Assembly: GCF_018873765.1 (NCBI RefSeq)
Contig: NC_057922.1
Location: 14,149,563-14,213,562, forward strand
Origin: Telopea speciosissima
Taxonomy: Eukaryota; Streptophyta; Magnoliopsida; Proteales; Proteaceae
Reading direction: 5' to 3'
DNA: 64,000 nucleotides
Shown here one piece after another: positions 22,501 to 31,025 of the stretch. Position numbers and translations under genes: made by a program. Numbering within the stretch: position 1 is the first letter of the stretch; the number at the start of each line of letters is the position of its first letter. The notes beneath the pieces are model-generated. The model was not told where the DNA came from. It made no database searches and saw only the letters and a list, made by a program, of their open reading frames with translations.

Positions 22501-25500
22501 CCTGCATCTTACCACCCCCAATCGTGTGCCCCGTCTCCAGATCCTGTATGACACAATGAGAAGGGAAAAAAGTCAGTTTGCAGTTCAGATCTCTAGTTAG
22601 ACTACTAATAGAGAGAAGGTTGGTAGAAAAGGAAGGAACATGCAAAACAGATTTTAATGAAAGGGTAGGTGAGCAGCGTATGGAACCCTTCCCATTAATA
22701 GGAAAAAGGGAACCATTAGCTACTCGAACACTGTCTTTGCGGAAGATGGAGAATAAAGATGAAATACATGGGAGGAGCTCATGTGGTCAGTGGCACCGGA
22801 ATCTATAATCCAAGGACTGGATACGATCGATGCACACGACTCACGATTGGAGTACCGAGGCAAAATTAGAACCGGGAGGGGCAGCAGGTGTAGATGCCGT
22901 AGTGGAGGCAGCGGAAGAGGCCTGTAGCATGCGACAGAAAGCTAGGAGCTCATCCTGAGTAAGCCCAATGTCAGATGAAGGGGCAGCAGCAGCAATAGTA
23001 GGAGAATCAGCCATATGAGCCTTGGGCTTAAACTTCCCACGGGCTTTCTTTTCCTCAAAATCAGCAGGCTTCCCATGGAGCTTCCAGCATTGAGCCTTAG
23101 TATGATAGAGTCTGTTGCAGTGTTCACACTTGACAGGACCTTTAGGGACAGCAGTACCACCATCAGTAGTGGTAAGAGAAGGAGTACTGGAAGCAACTTG
23201 CAAGGCGGAGCGATCAACAGTAGAAGAATGCAGCATAGCAGCCCGATGAGATTCCTCATTATGAACTAAGGCAAAGGCCTGCTCTAGGGATGGAAAAGGG
23301 GACTGCCCAAGTACTTGCACCCGAATAGGATTAAACTCCATATTTAGTCCAGCCAAAAAATCATAAACACGTATTTTGTCAACGTGTTTGCGATAGGCAG
23401 CCAGATCAATAGCAGTAGAGGGCTGATAGTCGGAGTAATGATCTAATTGCTGCCACATGTTCTTGAGGGCAGCATAGTATTTAGAGACAGAGAGCTCCTG
23501 TTGGGTAGTGGCATTAGCCTTCTTTCTAATCTCATAGACCTGTGCATCATTCCCCGTGCGATCATAAGTCTCTTTGGCACCATTCCAGCTAGTATGGGCA
23601 GTGTCTAGTAGAAGAAAATTGTCTGAGATATCCCCTTGCATAGAATGGATCAAGTAGGACATCACCATCGCATCATTCGATAACCACTTGTTGAGCTGAG
23701 AACCCTCTTCCACTGGTTTAGTTGTTGTCCCAAGAAGATGGCCAGTGAGGCCACGGCCAGCTACTGTCAAATAGGTAGACCGAGATCACTTCAGGTAGTT
23801 AGAGCCATCAAGTTTGATTGGGGCAGCAAGGGGAAGAAAATCAGTCTGGGGCTGGCCATCAATGCCAGAAGAGGCCGAAGAAGAATCTGAACCAGTCATT
23901 GCAGCAGGTAACCAATCTTCAATGAAGCAGCAAACAGCCAAAAAATATCCAAAAAAATTCTGGAATCGACCCCCAATAGAAAAGGGCTGTATTGGAGCAA
24001 AAAATCTCAGATATGTAGGCTGGGAATGATGTCGAATGAAGGCAGCAAGGGTGCCAATCAGATGCAGCAGGAACCAGCAGCCCAACCCCAAGATCGATTA
24101 ATGTTAGGGTTTTGAAAAAAACCTGAGAAGAGAGATCGATAAGGGGCTGGAGTCTTCAACCAATCTGATGAAGTGAATAGGGGTTGAGAACAATATCAAA
24201 TAAAGATCCCACAATAGAAGATGCAGCCGAAACAGATGCAGAGGCCTGATCTCCAAAAAAAATAGGAATCTTCAAATCGCAGACAGTGCTTCAGCTCCAC
24301 TCGATCCAAAAAAGAGACATAAAAAAGGAGGTATATTGGGACAGCAGATAGATCATTACGATCACCTCAGTAGTGCTGCCCTAATGGGAGAAGAAGAACC
24401 AAAAGAAAGGAAGAAAGAAGAAGGGAAGAAGCTCGACGGAGGGAAGGAGAAAAAAATCGAAGGGAGGGAGGTGGGTTTTGAAAACCTAGATCAGAGTGTA
24501 TTTGGCTCTGATGCCATGTTAACAAAACAAGAATTTCGTGAATGGCTTGAATGATCAATGAGATCAGTCAAGCTCTCTATTTATAATAATAATAATAAAA
24601 GAGATTACAAAGGGAAACACTGTTCACAACACTATTCACGACACTGTTCACGTGAACAGTGTCGCAGCCCAAATTACAATCCTACCCTTGTTCAAAAGTA
24701 CATAAATAAAAAAACCAAAAATACCCTTATAATATCGGGTAACACATCTCAACAATTAATATGCTTATATGCAACACGGAAGCCATATCAATGCAATATG
24801 ATATAATTATGGTAGTAATGACCTATTATGAGAAAAACACCACATAATAAACAAAGAATAAGATATAATACAATCATAGTCATCACAAAACAAAGCAATA
24901 AACATAAATCAACGTAAATTCGTGAATTGTTAACAAGCGTATTATCACCTTGGACCCAAGAGAGAGCTTGGATGACTAAGCGACTCCTTGACAACTATAA
25001 CCATCACAAACGAAAATTATAAAAAAGCCCATCCAATAGAAGCATGTTATGAAGCATAAACCATCAAGCTTTTACACTTAAGTTCATTTAAGATTTCTCT
25101 ACATAGGAGCATGAAACTTGATTCTCACACACTCACAAACACTTTAAAAAAAAACAATGAACTGCAATTAGCCCAACAATAGCTATAAAGAAACCGAAAC
25201 ATATTGAATCAACTCTCAAGAGCACATACTTTTTTATATTTGCCCAAACAAAAAGAGAATTTTGCTGGATTTCAACATTTCAGCAGCAATGGCCAAAGCC
25301 AACCAAAATGCAAACAGCCAAAAGGATCGAAATCAACTAAATTCTGACAACTTTTTGGATGGGCCACAACTGAGTGTGCTGTGGACCATCCAATCCACTG
25401 ACAGTATCTGGATAAGATAAACTGAAATTGATCAGGAAAAGGATTGGCTCAGAACAATCTGGGCCCAATCCTGATAGTAAAAAACTTGGATCCATAGTGG

Positions 25501-28333
25501 GGTTTCATATCTGTTCACTAACTTCTCAACAACACCACCTCACATTACGTTATCTTCAGAACAAGGTGTCTTCAGTCTTCACCTCTTCCATCAGCTCTTT
25601 TGGCCTCAGGCCCATATATCATGATCATCTTGAGATAAATGGTGTAGGACAGGTTTGGGAAACCTAGAAAATTATCCTAACTGAAAGGTAGGAAGGATGC
25701 GAAGGGTATTCAACTCATATATCTCAGCATACATGCAGAAATTCTTAACAAGTATAGCCCTAAATAAAGAAATTGTTGATGTATACATTGATGCTGTCCT
25801 TCCCTAACAGCTCAAGCTTTTAGGTGAAACGTTAGCGAATATGGTATCAGAGCAGGAAGGTCAAGTGTTCAACTCCTGGGAAATGCATCAGAAGAGTTTT
25901 CCCAACATTTCTTCTCCCTCAGTGCTGTGCGAAGGAAATGCCGCGTGAACTCCACGTGCAAGGACCATGGGATCTTGGCATGCACGTGCAGGGGAGTGTT
26001 GATGTATATATTGATGCTGCCCTTCCCTAACAGCTTGAGCTTTTAGGTGAAATGGTAGCGAACAGAAATAAACAAATCATATGTGCAGAATTTTCATGCT
26101 AAGTATGCAAAGGAAAATTTAACAAGAGAAACATGATAGATCAGTAACTCCCCTTGCTGTCCCACGGGGTAGAAGGCCATGAATAAGTGTTGAATCACTA
26201 CCTAACTCCAAAGATTGTGTCCTCAAGGCTTCCTTGTTGTTGGTAGAAAAATATCCCAGGTAATTGGGAGTGAAGTTGAGATAAAAATTGGAAAATTTGG
26301 GACTGATACAAGAACTGGTAAGAAATTTAGCAATAATCTAGTTTAGACAAGAAGGGGAAATTGGGTTTCTTATAGATTTGGCTAAGGAGGCTCAAGGGAA
26401 ATTTGGGATACCTCATCTTTCATCACAATCACTTTATCCTTCCTAGTTTTGCCGACATCCATCTTAACATCCTCATCTCTGCAACACATAGCTTCATTAC
26501 ATGGCACTTCTTAACTGCCCAACATTCCACCCCATACATCATAGACGGTCGAACAACATTCCTGTAGAACTTTCTTTTAAGCTTTAAAGGAATGTGTCGG
26601 TCATACAGTACTCCAGTAGCCCCTCTCCACTTCATCCATCCCACTTTAATTCTTTGTGAGACATCATCATCTATGACACCTTCTTTGTGTATGATAGACC
26701 CCAGATATCTGAAATAGTCACTTGGCGGTATCTCTCTCTCCTCACCACGTCATCATCCATCATAGTTGTGACTGAAGTTACACATCATATACTCCGTCTT
26801 TGATCTACTAATCTTAAAGCCACTTGTTTCCAAGGTCGATCTCCACAATTCTAACTTAGCGTTAATCCCTGTTTTAGTCTCATCCACAAAAAGATATCAT
26901 CGGCGAAGAGCTTACACCACGGTACCTCATCTTGGATGTTCTTGGTTAATTCATCAATGATAAGCGCAAACAAATAAGGGCTAAGGGTTGATCCTTGATG
27001 TAACCCAACCGTAATTGGGAATTCCTTGCCCTGGCCTCCCACAGATCTCACACTAGTCACCACGCCCTCATACATATCTTTAATTACCTCTATAAACTTA
27101 CTCAACACGCCTCTCTTCGCTAGAACATGTCGGATTAAATTCTATAGCCTACATGTGGGTTTAATATTACCACCCACTTAAGGATGAGGGATTGGTAAAC
27201 AGTTTACTAATTACTTAAGTTGCGGTGTCTTTTGATAATTACAGAAATGACCTAGCTGGATCACCCTATAGGATCCCCACGACTTGTCTAGTGTGCCCCA
27301 CTCATATTAGGGTTCCCTCTTTATAAGGAGGCTAAAGGGAGGAGAGACACAAGTCTAATATGAATTTTGAATTGAGAATTTAGAATTCCCTTTTCCTCTA
27401 CTCCTCTCCTACCTAGGGACTAGGGTTTTGAACCCTAGCCACCATTAGTGAAGAAGGGAAATCCCGTATCTGTGTGGAGAAACATGCACAAGTGCTAAGA
27501 CCTTTCGGTGGTGTTGCATTTGTGGCATCACAGAAATAATTGTAAACCCGCTTTTGATTAATGACAAATACCCTAATGCATGTGAGGATGCGTTCCCACC
27601 AAATTAAGATTGGCATTCCGCATTTCCCCAATATTTAGGACCTCCAACAAGAAGGGGGAGTAATAATTACTGTAGATTCGCGGGGTTTCCTTCATCGTGG
27701 GTGAAGGAAAACTTTCTCCTATTAAATTATGAAGAGTGTCAAAATTTAGGTCCTCCGCTCAAGAACTAAACTACATTGATCAGTTAGTGTCCTTGGTGGA
27801 GTTAGAGCTGCAGTATTTTAGAGAGAAGTTCCATTAGAACTTTGGATCCAATTTCTACTACCATTAACCAGTGTCTTCACTTACAAACATATGGTCCCAA
27901 AATTCCAGTACCTCTAATATATAATTTTCCAGTTTATTCAAATGCACACATTTATATAAGAAACTACTTCGTCTAAATCCGAAACAAAAACAGAATAAAA
28001 TAAATACCAAGAAACGGAAAGAGAATCAACAAGCGAGAGGTGAATTTATGAAAAGAAAGTTACCTCAAGAACGCCAACAACGGTTCTGCAATTGAGTTGC
28101 TGCTGTGAACCAGAAAAGCGAGTCCCGATGTACTCGACTGCGATTAAGTATCTCTGGATTCTAGGGTTTTGGCTCATGATTTGGCTGTTATCAGATTGTT
28201 CTACATCACCGGAATTCTCAGTTCGTGCGATCTTCGATGGTTTCTCCGGTGATTCTAAATCAGAATCCAGAGAGCGATTGGGTTCTTCGAGAGGGTTTGA
28301 TGTTATGTGTGCTTGGGACCTAAGATGCATCAT
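4546..28333 (-). CDS. TruA-type tRNA pseudouridine synthase, ten exons over 23.8 kb
   Basis: Exons in gene order: 28333-28064, 20855-20799, 17226-17149, 16284-16231, 15164-15082, 14283-14184, 14086-14024, 6791-6510, 5278-5218, 4643-4546. All nine introns are GT-AG, phases match, and the 1146-nt sum gives 381 residues. Members of this family isomerise uridine to pseudouridine in the tRNA anticodon arm. Seen: [19 protein letters not shown] in exon 1; the catalytic-Asp motif SSRT|DAGVHA, with D110 the first residue of exon 3; [14 protein letters not shown] across exons 5/6; [13 protein letters not shown] in exon 7; [13 protein letters not shown] across exons 8/9; and a MAPACGLYL ending. A variable insert of about 50 residues lies in exon 8. 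Start: the first in-frame ATG at 28333. Introns 1, 2 and 7 are 7.2, 3.6 and 7.2 kb and full of transposons; the coding frame is intact. Bacterial TruA is about 270 residues, so this protein has an N-terminal extension and an insert. It resembles an organelle- or nucleus-acting plant TruA homologue; location not determined. Confidence 0.95.
4810..5053. mobile_element. MITE of the AAGGTT...AACCATGG family, in TruA intron 9
   Basis: Inverted ends (AAGGTTCAAAATCTCAGTTTCGACC on the left, matched by the complement of GGTCGAAACTGCCAAGATTTAGAACC on the right) are flanked by GTTGATACC at 4801-4809 and 5054-5062. The interior is built from degenerate GGTCGAAAC / GTTTCGACC units. It shares end sequences with the element at 10426-11682. 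Confidence 0.7.
7100..7900. other. Part of TruA intron 7 without recognised features
   Basis: No exon, repeat or protein similarity was recognised between exon 8 and the LINE fragment that follows. Base composition is typical AT-rich intron. Confidence 0.4.
7950..8580 (+). mobile_element. 3' fragment of an L1-type LINE (zf-RVT region)
   Basis: Across frameshifts the plus strand reads the zinc-binding reverse-transcriptase C-terminus: WHKVVWF, a [18 protein letters not shown] cluster, [13 protein letters not shown], then an AT-rich 3' tail (GGTAATGAATTATTTATT). Several stops and frameshifts; dead copy within TruA intron 7. Confidence 0.65.
9116..9350. repeat. Degenerate TTTCG-rich element, possible MITE relic
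   Basis: Begins CATGGTTCGAAATTTCGG and is packed with degenerate GGTCGAAAC / TTTCGACC words like those in the 4810-5053 element. A clear opposite end and TSD were not found. Confidence 0.3.
10426..11682. mobile_element. Non-autonomous DNA transposon with 8-bp TSD, inserted in the solo LTR
   Basis: Ends AAGGTTTAAAGTAT (left) and ATACTTTAAACCATGG (right) are inverted, with an 8-bp duplication TTGAAGGC at 10418-10425 and 11683-11690. The interior is made of degenerate GTATCG / CGATAC words (around 11010-11120 and 11455-11665). The left end is interrupted after 11 bases by another element (10437-11000). An 8-bp TSD suggests the hAT superfamily. Confidence 0.8.
10437..11000. mobile_element. hAT-like MITE nested inside the previous element
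   Basis: TIR TAGGGGTGCAA / TTGCAGCCCTA with a perfect 8-bp duplication GTTTAAAG at 10429-10436 and 11001-11008. The 564-bp element has GC-rich arms full of GGCCC / GGGCC words around an AT-rich centre (10640-10790), so the arms can fold back. Confidence 0.88.
11919..12006. repeat. Three-copy tandem repeat in the solo LTR
   Basis: ATACTCTTATCCTTAAAAGATT recurs three times at about 31-base spacing with small changes, in the 3' part of the LTR. Confidence 0.7.
12277..13432. other. TruA intron 7, no recognised feature
   Basis: Between the solo LTR and the 13.4-kb MITE I recognise no exon or classified repeat. A GA-rich patch lies near 12.61-12.67 kb. Confidence 0.4.
13441..13606. mobile_element. 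166-bp hAT MITE (CATAGTTGTCAAGG family), intact ends
   Basis: Perfect 14-bp TIR CATAGTTGTCAAGG / CCTTGACAACTATG and perfect 8-bp duplication CTTGAAAC at 13433-13440 and 13607-13614. The interior is made of repeated AAGGCG and CCTAGGCGA words. Located in TruA intron 7, 418 bp upstream of exon 7 in the gene's direction. Confidence 0.93.
15158..15277. repeat. Tandem duplication (about 61-bp unit) spanning the TruA exon 5 acceptor
   Basis: The block CACTTTTCTGTCATTAGC...AGTTTAAT at 15158-15218 is repeated at 15219-15277 with a 1-2 base difference. The first copy contains the exon 5 3' splice site (exon begins at 15164 on the minus strand), so an extra copy of that splice site sits 61 bases upstream. 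Confidence 0.88.
15278..16230. other. TruA intron 4 remainder, no recognised feature
   Basis: AT-rich intron sequence; no exon or transposon recognised. Confidence 0.4.
17566..17612. repeat. Compound (AT)n(TG)n microsatellite
   Basis: About ten AT units followed by a run of about ten TG units, in TruA intron 2. Confidence 0.85.
17719..17869 (-). mobile_element. Au-like tRNA-derived SINE, minus orientation
   Basis: The minus strand reads a tRNA-like head (GCGCGTTGGTCAAGTGC), a B box GGTTCAAGTCC, the conserved GGAAACAGCCTCTCTGG body, CCCTCCCCGGACCCTGC and the GTGCACTGGGTACGGCC end followed by T9, as in plant Au SINEs. The tRNA-like head abuts the TIR of the next element with no spacer, and no TSD was found. 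Compare the intact copy at 63479-63643. Confidence 0.8.
17870..19328. mobile_element. Long-TIR (MULE-like) element in TruA intron 2
   Basis: The 78-bp arms 17870-17947 and 19251-19328 are inverted copies differing at only a few positions (for example TTTGGAAAATTTCACGTACC versus TTTGGAAAATTTCATGTACA). Beyond 19328 the right side continues with a second CCTCCCCTGAGGTTTG block up to 19370, where a solo LTR has inserted, so the true right end is near 19.76 kb. The left end is truncated against a SINE and no TSD is visible. The interior has no transposase but carries a spliceable two-exon frame. Confidence 0.72.
18113..18619 (-). CDS. Two-exon open frame captured in the MULE-like element
   Basis: Exon 18619-18421 and exon 18261-18113 join through a GT-AG intron in matching phase 1, giving a 115-residue frame from [14 protein letters not shown] to YSRFKWNG-stop. 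The second exon ([20 protein letters not shown]...) has protein-like composition. I do not recognise the product. Sitting between long TIRs without transposase, it looks like host gene sequence carried by a Pack-MULE (inference). It runs in the same direction as the TruA gene whose intron holds it, so independent expression is doubtful. Confidence 0.4.
19371..19756 (+). mobile_element. Solo LTR (386 bp) inserted in the MULE-like right terminus
   Basis: Starts TGTTGAAGTACAG, ends CTCTGTAACA, with a 5-bp duplication AAACT at 19366-19370 and 19757-19761. It contains a near-perfect CACTGTTCAYGTGAACAGTG palindrome (19393-19412), a TATAAATA box and a pyrimidine-rich tail, so it reads left to right. 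Confidence 0.85.
20320..20437 (+). mobile_element. 3' end of an RTE-type LINE
   Basis: Contains GAATAGAGCTGATTCGAGG, GATCCATGTAGCC, CCATTTAGTTGGGATAATGC and a terminal (TTG)n run, the usual tail of plant RTE LINEs. The same tail appears at 55.95-56.0 kb. 5' truncated. Confidence 0.75.
21118..21358 (-). repeat. 3' LTR of the 21-25 kb copia element
   Basis: Near-identical to 24517-24754 apart from scattered substitutions and small indels, including loss of the central palindrome half and a duplicated CATAAATAAAG. Confidence 0.92.
21366..23899 (-). pseudogene. Decayed gag-pol of the copia element
   Basis: gag starts near 23899 (MTGSDSSSA), is cut by a TGA where related copies have Trp (LDGSNYLLW), then runs to 22841 with a CX2CX4HX4C knuckle ([14 protein letters not shown]). 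Protease DSG ([11 protein letters not shown]) is present in a shifted frame near 22.8 kb. The pre-integrase HHCC region and integrase ([22 protein letters not shown]) lie at 22645-22001, with more frames at 21988-21451. The C-terminal RNase H piece ends near 21366. Several frameshifts and a large pol deletion make it non-functional. Confidence 0.9.
24517..24754 (-). repeat. 5' LTR of the 21-25 kb copia element
   Basis: Ends TGTT...AACA. Contains a perfect 20-bp palindrome centred on the G-box core CACGTG (24642-24661). The PBS follows immediately inside. Confidence 0.92.
25008..25768. other. TruA intron 1 segment, no recognised feature
   Basis: AT-rich; neither an exon nor a classified repeat recognised. 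Confidence 0.4.
25774..26064. mobile_element. TRIM (terminal-repeat retrotransposon in miniature), complete
   Basis: Two 68-bp direct repeats, 25774-25841 and 25997-26064 (TGTTGATGTATA...TTAGGTGAAA...GCGAA[C/T]A), enclose 155 bp. The first repeat is followed at once by TGGTATCAGAGCAGG, an initiator tRNA-Met primer-binding site. The second is preceded by the purine tract GCAGGGGAG. The element is flanked by the 5-bp duplication GAAAT at 25769-25773 and 26065-26069. It has no coding capacity, as expected. Located in TruA intron 1. Confidence 0.95.
26429..27143 (-). mobile_element. RTE-type LINE reverse-transcriptase fragment
   Basis: The minus strand reads [50 protein letters not shown], then the RT core LFADDI, and after decayed sequence [20 protein letters not shown] and [12 protein letters not shown]. 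Frames are broken; 5' and 3' truncated. In TruA intron 1. Confidence 0.88.
27144..28063. other. TruA intron 1, first 0.9 kb
   Basis: No exon or classified repeat. A TGTCGGATT start near 27129 looked LTR-like but is LINE coding sequence. Confidence 0.4.
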
Positions 28334-28599
28334 CTTCACTCCTGCTCGCCAGTGTTTTTTCCCGCCTGCATGGGCTTCGGGCAATGGAAGCCTAAAAGAT
28401 GCATTTTAAACTCGAGGGAACAAACAAGCGAAGAATTTTACAAATCGGGCTCCAATGTCTGAACCTTTTCACCAAAGGTGCATTTCGTTGTGACCAAATT
28501 TTCTCGCGGTTAAAAGATATAAACGGATCGAATTCGATCCGGCAGTGGCATTATCATATTCGTATTGGAGTATATTAGGATGGACTCGTATAATATCTT

Positions 28600-28850
28600 T
28601 TTATCATTTTTATTTTTTTTTTATTTTTTTATTTTTTGGGAGACAGGAGGGGTATCCAACTTTAGGTCGACTAAATACCCTCGGGCTCGTACATGACCCC
28701 CGCGCCACGCATAGACCGGGAGCTTCTGGGCCCTAGTGAACCTCAGGCAGGTGGCCCCAATAAATTATGCAACGGCGAAGGTTTGATCACGAAACCTCAC
28801 TTCCTGAGGGTTGAAACTTGAGGGTTCAGCAACTATCCTTTCTTTTTTTC
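28600..28850 (-). repeat. Possible A-tailed SINE-like dispersed repeat
   Basis: On the minus strand a GC-rich body (TTCGTGATCAAACCTTCGCC ... GGATACCCCTCCTGTCTCCC) ends in an A-rich tail. GC content stands out from the AT-rich flanks. No box A/B pair or TSD could be fixed, so the class is a guess. Confidence 0.3.
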
Positions 28851-30680
28851 TTCTTAGTGTTTGATTTTCTTATAATCTCTACTTTTTATTTTATCTTGTA
28901 TTTATTTTAATAAATATGTGATTCCATGTATCACAATACATAAAACAATATATATAAGCCAATAGAAAATCTAGAAAAAGAATCACATTATATTAACTTA
29001 GAAAATTATAAAAAAATATATTAAAAAAAAAATTAATCGAATAGACGGACGCATAGATATATTTCAAAATTTTTATTACCATCAAATTGCCAAACGAATC
29101 GGATAATAATCGGTCAGATAGGAAGATTATCTTATTCGTATCCAATTAGTTTTCGAACAGATTTGGATTCTCCTAAACGGATACGAACGCGATCGAATAC
29201 GGATTTTCGAATATCGATTGACATTCTTATTGGTGGTGTCGTTCGTAACTCGTAAGTTGTAACGATTGTGGTGAAGATGAAGCTGTAATCATAGTTGAAA
29301 AATCCGATTTTGATTGGGGTGATTTGTCCTACAAAATTTAATGACCTAGTCAGTAGTCATGTAGATTAGGTTAAGGTAAAAAATGATGACACTGAGTCAT
29401 GACAAATTCATCGAGTTTAATTGTTTTTTTTCATTTAAATCATAAAGTTGGTTTACAAAAACTGAGTTGAGTAAAATAATAGTAAAGTTGTGTTCTAAAA
29501 CAGTTAGGCCTTGTTTGTTTGATGGAGAAAAGTGAAAGAAGAAAAAAGGGGTAGGAAACTTGTACTTGTTTCCCATAAATTATCATAAATGTAGTTTTTT
29601 TTTGTACCATTTTTTTTTAATTTTGTTTTTAACCTATTTAAAAAAAAAAAAAATCATTACTAAAAAACTTTTTGATCAAAAAATAAAAACTGTTTGGCAA
29701 CTACTAAACACAATATATTGTATAATGAAAAATAAGTTTAGTAACTACGTATCTGTGTAAATAATTTTTTATAACATTTTAGAACAAATGGGCCCAAGTC
29801 ATGGAAATTCAGCATGCTTTTTTTGTAGAGAATTTAACCCAAAACCCATATATAATTTAGTGGTAGGTAAAGAAATTTTCCCATCACCCATCTTCTTGCT
29901 TATTGCCATGATTGAGTCAAGTATAAGAAAAATGTAAAGGGCTGTTGCAACTCTCTCTATCTCTTATTCAAGCCTAAATTAATGATGAACACAAAAAGGA
30001 AGAAGCTATCGAAACCCAATCAAAGGAGTCAAAAAACTTCCAAGAACCTGCACGATCCAAACCTTCAATACGAACAAATCCCTAGGAAAACGTGAGCAAC
30101 ACGCCACTAATTGATAAAAGATTGAATAAAAAAGGAGGGGTGTGGCTGGGTTGGGTTGGGTTCGAATGTGGGAAGATAATGAAGGAGTAATGATGAAAAT
30201 GGACCTTTAATGGGTGGCTGGTAATATGTTAAGGTAATGGAAGTGGAATGGTGTCGTTGAAATTAAACTCTGATTAATGGATTGAGAAAGGGAGTTGAGA
30301 AATGGTGGCTGAATAATGGGATAATGGTGAAGTGCGATCAAATTCTTGTTGGTGCATATGATCTAAACCCCTTTGAACTGAACAAATGACTTTCAGAAGA
30401 CGAATCTTGATCAAACCCTGATTCTTATTGTACCATACATCGTTGATTTTCTGTTTCATTGATGTTTTATTCATCTTTGATGCATTCCCATTTCGTTGAT
30501 CGATAAGCATCCAACCGTGCATTCTGTTCCCCCCTATGCTGTCTTTGGTGAGGCTCATTGCAGAAGAAGAAGAGGAGGAGGAAGGGGTTTGTTTTTCTGA
30601 AAATAAAATCAAATGACGCTTTTACCCTCGATTTTGAGGGTTTAAAGAACACATGCTCATTAAACTAACGAAAAAATGGA
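28851..30680. other. Intergenic, AT-rich
   Basis: No gene recognised. The segment 29390-29505 is an uninterrupted relative of 30835-31095, which carries a fold-back insert. A Ser-rich minus-strand frame around 30274-30560 was not accepted as a gene. Confidence 0.4.
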
Positions 30681-30704
30681 GGAAAAACGTTTTTGGCCAT
30701 AATC

Positions 30705-30741
30705 CATAATAGATTCTTGAGTCTATCAAGAATCTATTATG
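30705..30741. repeat. Perfect 16-bp-stem inverted repeat
   Basis: CATAATAGATTCTTGA, a 5-base loop GTCTA, then the exact complement TCAAGAATCTATTATG. Confidence 0.85.
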
Positions 30742-30876
30742 ATCTTGAGGGTGTTTCCATTTATTTTAAATAAAAATAAATTTAAAAAATGGTATCAAAC
30801 ACATGGAAAAATGAAAAATGATACAAAAAAGATCCTAAGTCATGACAAATTCGTCCAGTTTAGTTGTTTCTTTTTT

Positions 30877-31025
30877 GGGGGAAGTAGTTCTCTGTCCGAG
30901 AGTGTGGCCTACGCCAACACTCCCATGTGTCCATCTCCCTCCTCATCAAAACATGAGGGCAGAGGTAAACTCATGGGAGTGTTGGCATAGGCCACACTCC
31001 CGGACAGAGAACTTTCTCCCCTTTC
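30877..31025. mobile_element. Fold-back MITE with an empty-site relative nearby
   Basis: Arms of about 40 bp (AGTTCTCTGTCCG...AACACTCCCATG and CATGGGAGTGTTGG...CGGACAGAGAACT) face each other across about 50 bases. The flanks (AAGTCATGACAAATTCG and TTGAGTTGAGTAAAATAATAG) match 29390-29505, where the insert is absent. Confidence 0.75.

Larger units (their letters stand above)
21118..24754 (-). mobile_element. Ty1/copia retrotransposon, reverse transcriptase deleted
   Basis: Two LTRs (241 and 238 bp, TG...CA) enclose a 3.16-kb interior in minus orientation. The primer-binding site TGGCATCAGAGCC (24504-24516) fits initiator tRNA-Met. A polypurine tract GAGGGGGAG (21359-21367) abuts the 3' LTR. 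Domain order: gag with zinc knuckle, protease, integrase, then a jump to the last part of RNase H ([13 protein letters not shown]). Reverse transcriptase and most of RNase H are missing. The 5-bp flanks, TATAA and ATTAA, do not match cleanly. It is inserted in a hAT MITE in TruA intron 1, in the same orientation as the gene. Confidence 0.92.
20984..24999. mobile_element. hAT MITE split by a copia retrotransposon
   Basis: Left end CATAATTGTCAAGG at 20984 and right end CCTTGACAACTATA at 24999 match the family at 13441-13606. A perfect 8-bp duplication ACCATCAC lies at 20976-20983 and 25000-25007. Removing the copia element at 21118-24754 leaves a MITE of about 380 bp. It starts only 121 bp upstream of TruA exon 2 in gene direction. 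Confidence 0.85.

Noticed and set aside
22001-23770. Host genes on either strand between 21.4 and 24 kb
   Set aside because: All frames there resolve to gag, protease, integrase or their antisense shadows within the copia element.
27129-27660. LTR-like start TGTCGGATT followed by a TATA-like stretch
   Set aside because: The first bases are in-frame LINE coding sequence ([12 protein letters not shown] read on the minus strand), and no second end or TSD was found.
28064-28384. Longer TruA start using upstream codons to 28384
   Set aside because: That reading begins at a TTG; the first in-frame ATG is at 28333, and an upstream ATG near 28404 is in another frame.
30274-30560. Ser-rich minus-strand open frame
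   Set aside because: Low-complexity start, no recognisable domain, no conserved exon structure; probably chance.
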